Assembly (NCBI GenBank): GCA_021234155.1
Contig: JAJEKV010000232.1
Location: forward strand, 1 to 64,000
DNA length: 64,000 nt
Direction of reading: 5' to 3'
Source of the DNA: Isoetes taiwanensis
Taxonomy: Eukaryota > Streptophyta > Lycopodiopsida > Isoetales > Isoetaceae
Part shown: in pieces, positions 59,791 through 64,000 of the stretch
Numbering within the stretch: the first letter of the stretch is position 1
How the letters are laid out: each line of letters begins with the position of its first letter
Position numbers and translations under genes: made by a program
Notes under the pieces: generated by a model
Told to the model about the DNA's origin: nothing
Databases searched by the model: none
What the model saw: the letters and a program-made list of their open reading frames with translations, nothing else

Positions 59791-61181
59791 CTATGTTAGT
59801 ATTGGAACAATGCAATTGAAATAAATTAAATTTTCCATAGAATCTTCCAATGTTAGCCCATTTTCCATCGAGAGAATTATTCTCGCCCCTTTTTGACAAA
59901 GGGCAAGACTTTGCAAATCATGGGTGATATTTATTTTAATCCGTAAGATAGACATCCGATGATCCCCATAAAGACACTGCTTTACGTGCTTCCAAATATT
60001 CCAGAAAATAATGTGAAGAATAGTGTTGTAAAATACATCATTGGTTAGCAAATAATCAATGAAGGAATTTTGTTTTTTAACATTGAATTTGTTCTCACAC
60101 CATTCCCATAAACCTTCCAATTTTCTGCAATGAAAGATATGAATTATGGTCTCCACAGAAGTCGCGGACATAAAGCACATGTTGAAGAAATTGGGGCCAA
60201 ACCCTTTTAAGTCTGCTAGGATTATATAATTTAGCCACAGATTCCAAATTAGGCAAACTCTTATTAGCCATTAACCAAATGAAGTAGGAGATCTTAGGAG
60301 AGCATAGAGAAAGCCAGATATTCTTGCAAAGTTTGGAATCTTGCTCCTCATTAATGTTCCAATAGTGCTTAGCTTTAGAAGGTTTCCCATTATTAGCTAG
60401 CAGGTGCTATAAATTGTCGAGACCTTGTAGATAGGCTTATTTCCACAAATCCAAATTCCTAGAAAGGTTATTGGTACCTAGATTAAAGTTAGCTAAGACA
60501 ACCTTGATAGATCTAAAGAGCTTTTATCGATATAGTACCATTCACTTTCCTTTTCAAGGCAGTCCAAGAGGTCCATCTATTATCGCTGATAAGGTCTCCA
60601 ATAGTATTAATTCCAAAGAGATTTCCATTTTTATATATTCTAGGATGCTTGAAGGCAAGAGGTATGCTTCTAGAATTTGACAGAGTAGAGTTCCGTAAAA
60701 ATAGAGGTTTGAGGCTAAATTTGCAAACACCCTCGATGATCAAAGCAAAACTGATATTTTATTCCGTGCAATGATAATGTTCCTCATGATTGAGAGATAT
60801 CCGAGCAGGCTGAATTGGAAAGAAGGCGTAGATGAAGGAAAGAAGTGCTCAAGAGAAGGGTGACCTTTGAACTTACATTTATCCAACCAATACTTGATGA
60901 AAACAAAGAGTGGATTATTATTATGAAAAAAGGGCTTTCCAAATATATTTGCCTACAAGTGTCTTGAGCCCTCAGAAGAAGAGATTTTTACACCCTATAC
61001 CACCTTTGGATTTAGGATTAGTAAGGTAATTCCAATTTATAAGATGTTTCTTACCCCAAATAAAATTTCTCACAATCCTCTCAAGCTGCAAATAGATTGA
61101 TTTAGGTGCAAGCAGAGCAGAGGAAAAGTAGATATGAGAGCTTGCAATAACATTATTTGCAATTAAAGTTCTTCCCGCCAT
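59791..61181 (-). pseudogene. LINE ORF2 C-terminal region
   Basis: LIANNVIASSHIYFSSALLAPKSIY and RIVRNFIWGKK (60972-61181) are the post-RT thumb-like motifs seen also in the LINE at 23600-23710. SATSVETIIHIFHCRKLEGLW with HIIFWNIWKH (59791-60180) corresponds to the zf-RVT region and its W..WK end. Several frame breaks lie between them. Confidence 0.8.
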
Positions 61182-62951
61182 GGAAAGACAAATGTGCCAT
61201 AGTAATTCAACTTCCTCTTGATATTAGCAATGATAGGATTCCATAAGCCCTTGATGTTATTGTCCAGAGACAGAGGTAACCCCAAAAGTTTAGTAGCCTG
61301 AGTAGAATTAATGCAATTAATCCCACATATAGATTGTTGACTTGTCTCTCCTATGATGCTACACTTATTAAGGTTGAGAGAGATCCCAGAGGCTGCACTA
61401 AAGGCTCTAATAATTTCAAGATATGAAGTGATATTAGAAACATCATTATGAAGGAAACTAAAGGAGTCATCTGCATATTGCAAGATATTCAAGTTTGTTG
61501 AATTATCCGAAGAATTAGACCCCTTTATTTTCCCTAGACTTTGCTGGTGGTTAATCACCGAGCAAGAACCTCACCACAAAGAATAAAAATGTAAGGGGCT
61601 AGTGGGCAACCTTGTCTTACCCCTCTGGCCAAAGGGAAAAAAGTGGTTGGGGAACCATTTATCAGCACAGAGGATTGAGATCGAGAGTTCAATCCAAGAA
61701 TCAATTTAATTAATTTATCATTGAATCCAAGATAGTTCGTTGAAAGCAAAGTCGATAAACTTCCAATGAACAATTGTCAAAGGCTTTGAGAAGTCTAACT
61801 TCAGAAGAACACAATTTTGTCTGGTATACTTACTCCAATGTAACCCCTCAACAGCAGCAATGTAATTATCAAGAATGTACCTATTTGGCAAAAAGGCAGA
61901 CTGAGAAGGGCTAATGACATTCTGGAGATGACCCTTAACCCTATTGGCAATTATTTTAGCACATACTTTGTAGGAAGTGTTGGTCAGAGATATTGGCCTC
62001 CAGTCTGCAAAAGATGTAGGATCCTCCTTTTTTGGAATTAGAGAAATAAGACCAGCCAGAGATAGTCGGGTGAAGATGATTTGATAGCCGTAATCCATGA
62101 ATCATTCTAGAAAAATCACATTTAATAATATCCCAGAAGTGTAAGTAAAAATCAGAAGGAAACCCGTCCGGTCCAGGGCTTTTCCCCTTGGCTAAAGAAG
62201 AAAGGGTTTTAAAAATTTCATCAACACTGGGAGGAAAAGACAGATTGGAATCCATAGATACAATTTCAGCTGAGTGTTTACTAGAAGGAATATTCTTAAC
62301 CATATCATAAAAAATATTAGCCCTGTTTATAGAGTTAGGGTCAACAGATTGTTGGGAGAATAATTCAGCATACTTGTTATTGAAGAATCTGGAGATGTCA
62401 GAGTGATTGTCAAGGATGGAATTGTCATCTGAGATAACTTTAGAGATATTGGATTTCATGAGCTTGCTTCTAGCTACTCTAAAAAAAAACTTAGAGTTAC
62501 CCTTGTCCAGATTGGCATGATATTTGAGCTTACAGGAAATAGCAGCACCCTTAGCTTCAAATTCCTCAATTGATTTAATGGAATTTTCCAGATTTCCCTC
62601 CAGCAGGTGTAAATTAGGATTCAATGGATCAACTTGTAATTGCAATCTGACATTTTTAATATCCTGCAGATATTTATTCTTCTCTGCATTCTTTTGAGCC
62701 TGGTGATTTTTGGCCCAACTCTTAATCCACCCCTTAGCAGCTTTAATATTAGCATAAAATTCTCTCATAGATGTAAGATTGTTTAGGCCAACCCTTGGTA
62801 AATTGGAATAAAACGAAATGAATTCAGCACAAAAGGCCTCAGATTTCAAAAGAGAACAGTTAAATTTGAAGGGAACATTGCCTTGTCTCTTAATCAGATT
62901 ATCATGCTTAATGGATAAGAATTGAGGTCGATGATCGTAAATCAAGTACAT
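61163..62951 (-). pseudogene. LINE ORF2 reverse transcriptase
   Basis: In order: NLDKGNSKFFFRVARSK, LAKGKSPGPDGFPSDF, GLISLIPKKEDPTSFADWRP, SPSQSAFLPNRYILDN, LKLDFSKPLTIVHW (palm motif A, DFSKAFD decayed), ARGVRQGCPLAPYIFILCGE, and the catalytic ILQYADDSFSFL. All are L1-clade motifs. The longest frame is 331 codons (61956-62951). Frame changes near 62000, 61750 and 61555 break it. Confidence 0.88.
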
Positions 62952-62999
62952 TCATCACTGTGAACTGCACAGGTTTGTCCCAAAAAGCCATTAGTTAAA

Positions 63000-63600
63000 T
63001 TGGTAATGTAGAACCCGTCTAAGGCACAAAAGACTCTATTATGCCCTTTTGTTTATTGCTCCAAGTAAATTTAGCAGCTTGAAGAGGGATATGATGTAAG
63101 AGATGGTTGTCAATGAGGTTTTCCTGTGATATTTTTTCACCGGAGGAAAGATTGAGTCTGTTTGCCCACCTTTTGAGATCCTGTGATGGAGTATTATTAA
63201 AATCTCCCCAAAATCCAAGTTGAATTACCATGATTTGATAGCCAACTGCCTATATTTGACCACATAGATTCTCTAACTCTTGAGTCCGGTGGATGCATAA
63301 ATATTAACAATGCCAAAATTATTCTCGAAGAGGAGAAAGTAACACCGCCAAGAGTTGCAAGGGCTATTATAAATTGAGGCATGTTTGAGGTTCTTCCAGA
63401 TAATACATAATCCCCCGAGGTACCTGTAGCCTCAATCCGTATAGATGCATGTACCGAGATATCCAATCAGCCAAATTGGAACATTCAAATTGGGGTAATC
63501 TCGGGCCTCAAGCATGACTATGTCAAGATTATAATTGCCTAATTTGGGCAATGGCTCTTCTTCTTTTTAAGAGGGCCTTTATACCCCTTTTAGATTCCGT
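63000..63600 (-). pseudogene. LINE endonuclease remnant
   Basis: Minus-strand text LGNYNLDIVMLEARDYPNL (63490-63550; the catalytic Glu block, usual form N.DIV.L.ET), GFWGDFNNTPSQDLKRWA (GDFN block near 63190) and KFTWSNKQKG (63050-63085). Frames change between blocks. The N-terminal SWN.RG block would lie at about 63600 but was not clearly seen. Confidence 0.72.
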
Positions 63601-64000
63601 GACAAGATCTTCATGAGAGAGTTTTATTAAAATAAAAGAAACCACCTAAGATCTGGTTCCTTAGTTTTTTCTTCCGCCTAGTATTGGGTCAGTAGGGTTT
63701 CGAGATAGGATGTGGCCTTTCTTATGTTTAACCTTTTTCCCTTTTTTATGTTTCTCGTGCAAAATGGAGTTTGAAGAGTCAAAGATTCATCCCTCGATTT
63801 ATGAAGAAAAGAATCATCTTCCCAGTTAACTTCATTAAAGGCAATAGGAGCTGAGTTTTCTTTATCATTATTTTGATCCACTAAGGAGTGTGTACATTCC
63901 CAGAATTTAGAATTGCAACAATCAAAATTTAAAACAGAATTAGAGTTTAAATTTTCTGGGTTTAGAATTTTGGGATCTTGCCTGGAAGAGAGTTGCTCCA

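Larger units (their letters stand above)
58961..64000 (-). mobile_element. L1-type LINE, minus strand, runs off the right edge
   Basis: The 3' end is a 29-base poly-T run (58961-58989), i.e. poly-A on the element strand. Moving right come the ORF2 C-terminus, reverse transcriptase and endonuclease. The frame at 63678-63881 (MDQNNDKENSAPIAF...) lies upstream of the endonuclease and may be the end of ORF1. The element exceeds 5 kb, so it is close to full length. ORF2 carries stops and frameshifts. It is a different sequence from the LINE at 18051-25070. Confidence 0.9.

Overview
The window is a stretch of nuclear DNA from a land plant. It holds one intact gene, a 14-exon cellulose synthase (CesA, 42250-46599), in a sea of decayed and nested transposable elements. 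A Ty1/copia element primed by initiator tRNA-Met, L1-type LINEs, Ty3/gypsy relics and a hAT element all fit a plant. A second LINE family with microsatellite tails, a Penelope-like reverse transcriptase relic and a ParB/DNA-methyltransferase pseudogene make a seedless plant such as a fern plausible. The species call is inference only.

Layout. 1-7048: AT-rich intergenic DNA with a Penelope-like RT relic (minus, 2060-2660) and a Ty3/gypsy gag-protease relic (5036-6650). 7049-11898: a complete but decayed Ty1/copia element with both LTRs, primer site and polypurine tract. 12394-18050: fragments of the second LINE family (called LINE-B here) and local duplications. 18051-25070: an L1-type LINE split by a 4.0-kb hAT element (19179-23182) with an 18-bp terminal inverted repeat and a perfect 8-bp target duplication. 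The hAT carries exon-like blocks of a plant GT31 (hydroxyproline O-galactosyltransferase-like) gene. 25075-39127: large direct and inverted duplications, a LINE endonuclease relic, an internally deleted gypsy element with two repeats, several LINE-B copies and a (GATA)n array.

41401-47150: CesA with leader and 3' flank. 48168-51936: a degenerate intron-containing gene that fuses a ParB-like domain to a beta-class DNA methyltransferase. Its flanks and most of its introns carry twelve copies of an AT-rich palindrome centred on TATAAATTTATA. This is the most unusual object in the window. 52000-58960: mostly noncoding DNA with a repeated hairpin sequence and a Ty3/gypsy RNase H relic on the minus strand. 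58961-64000: an L1-type LINE on the minus strand, poly-A end at 58961-58989, running off the right edge.

Only CesA looks functional. The rest records repeated insertion, nesting and decay. Exon calls rest on reading frames and splice signals read by eye, and no database search was possible.
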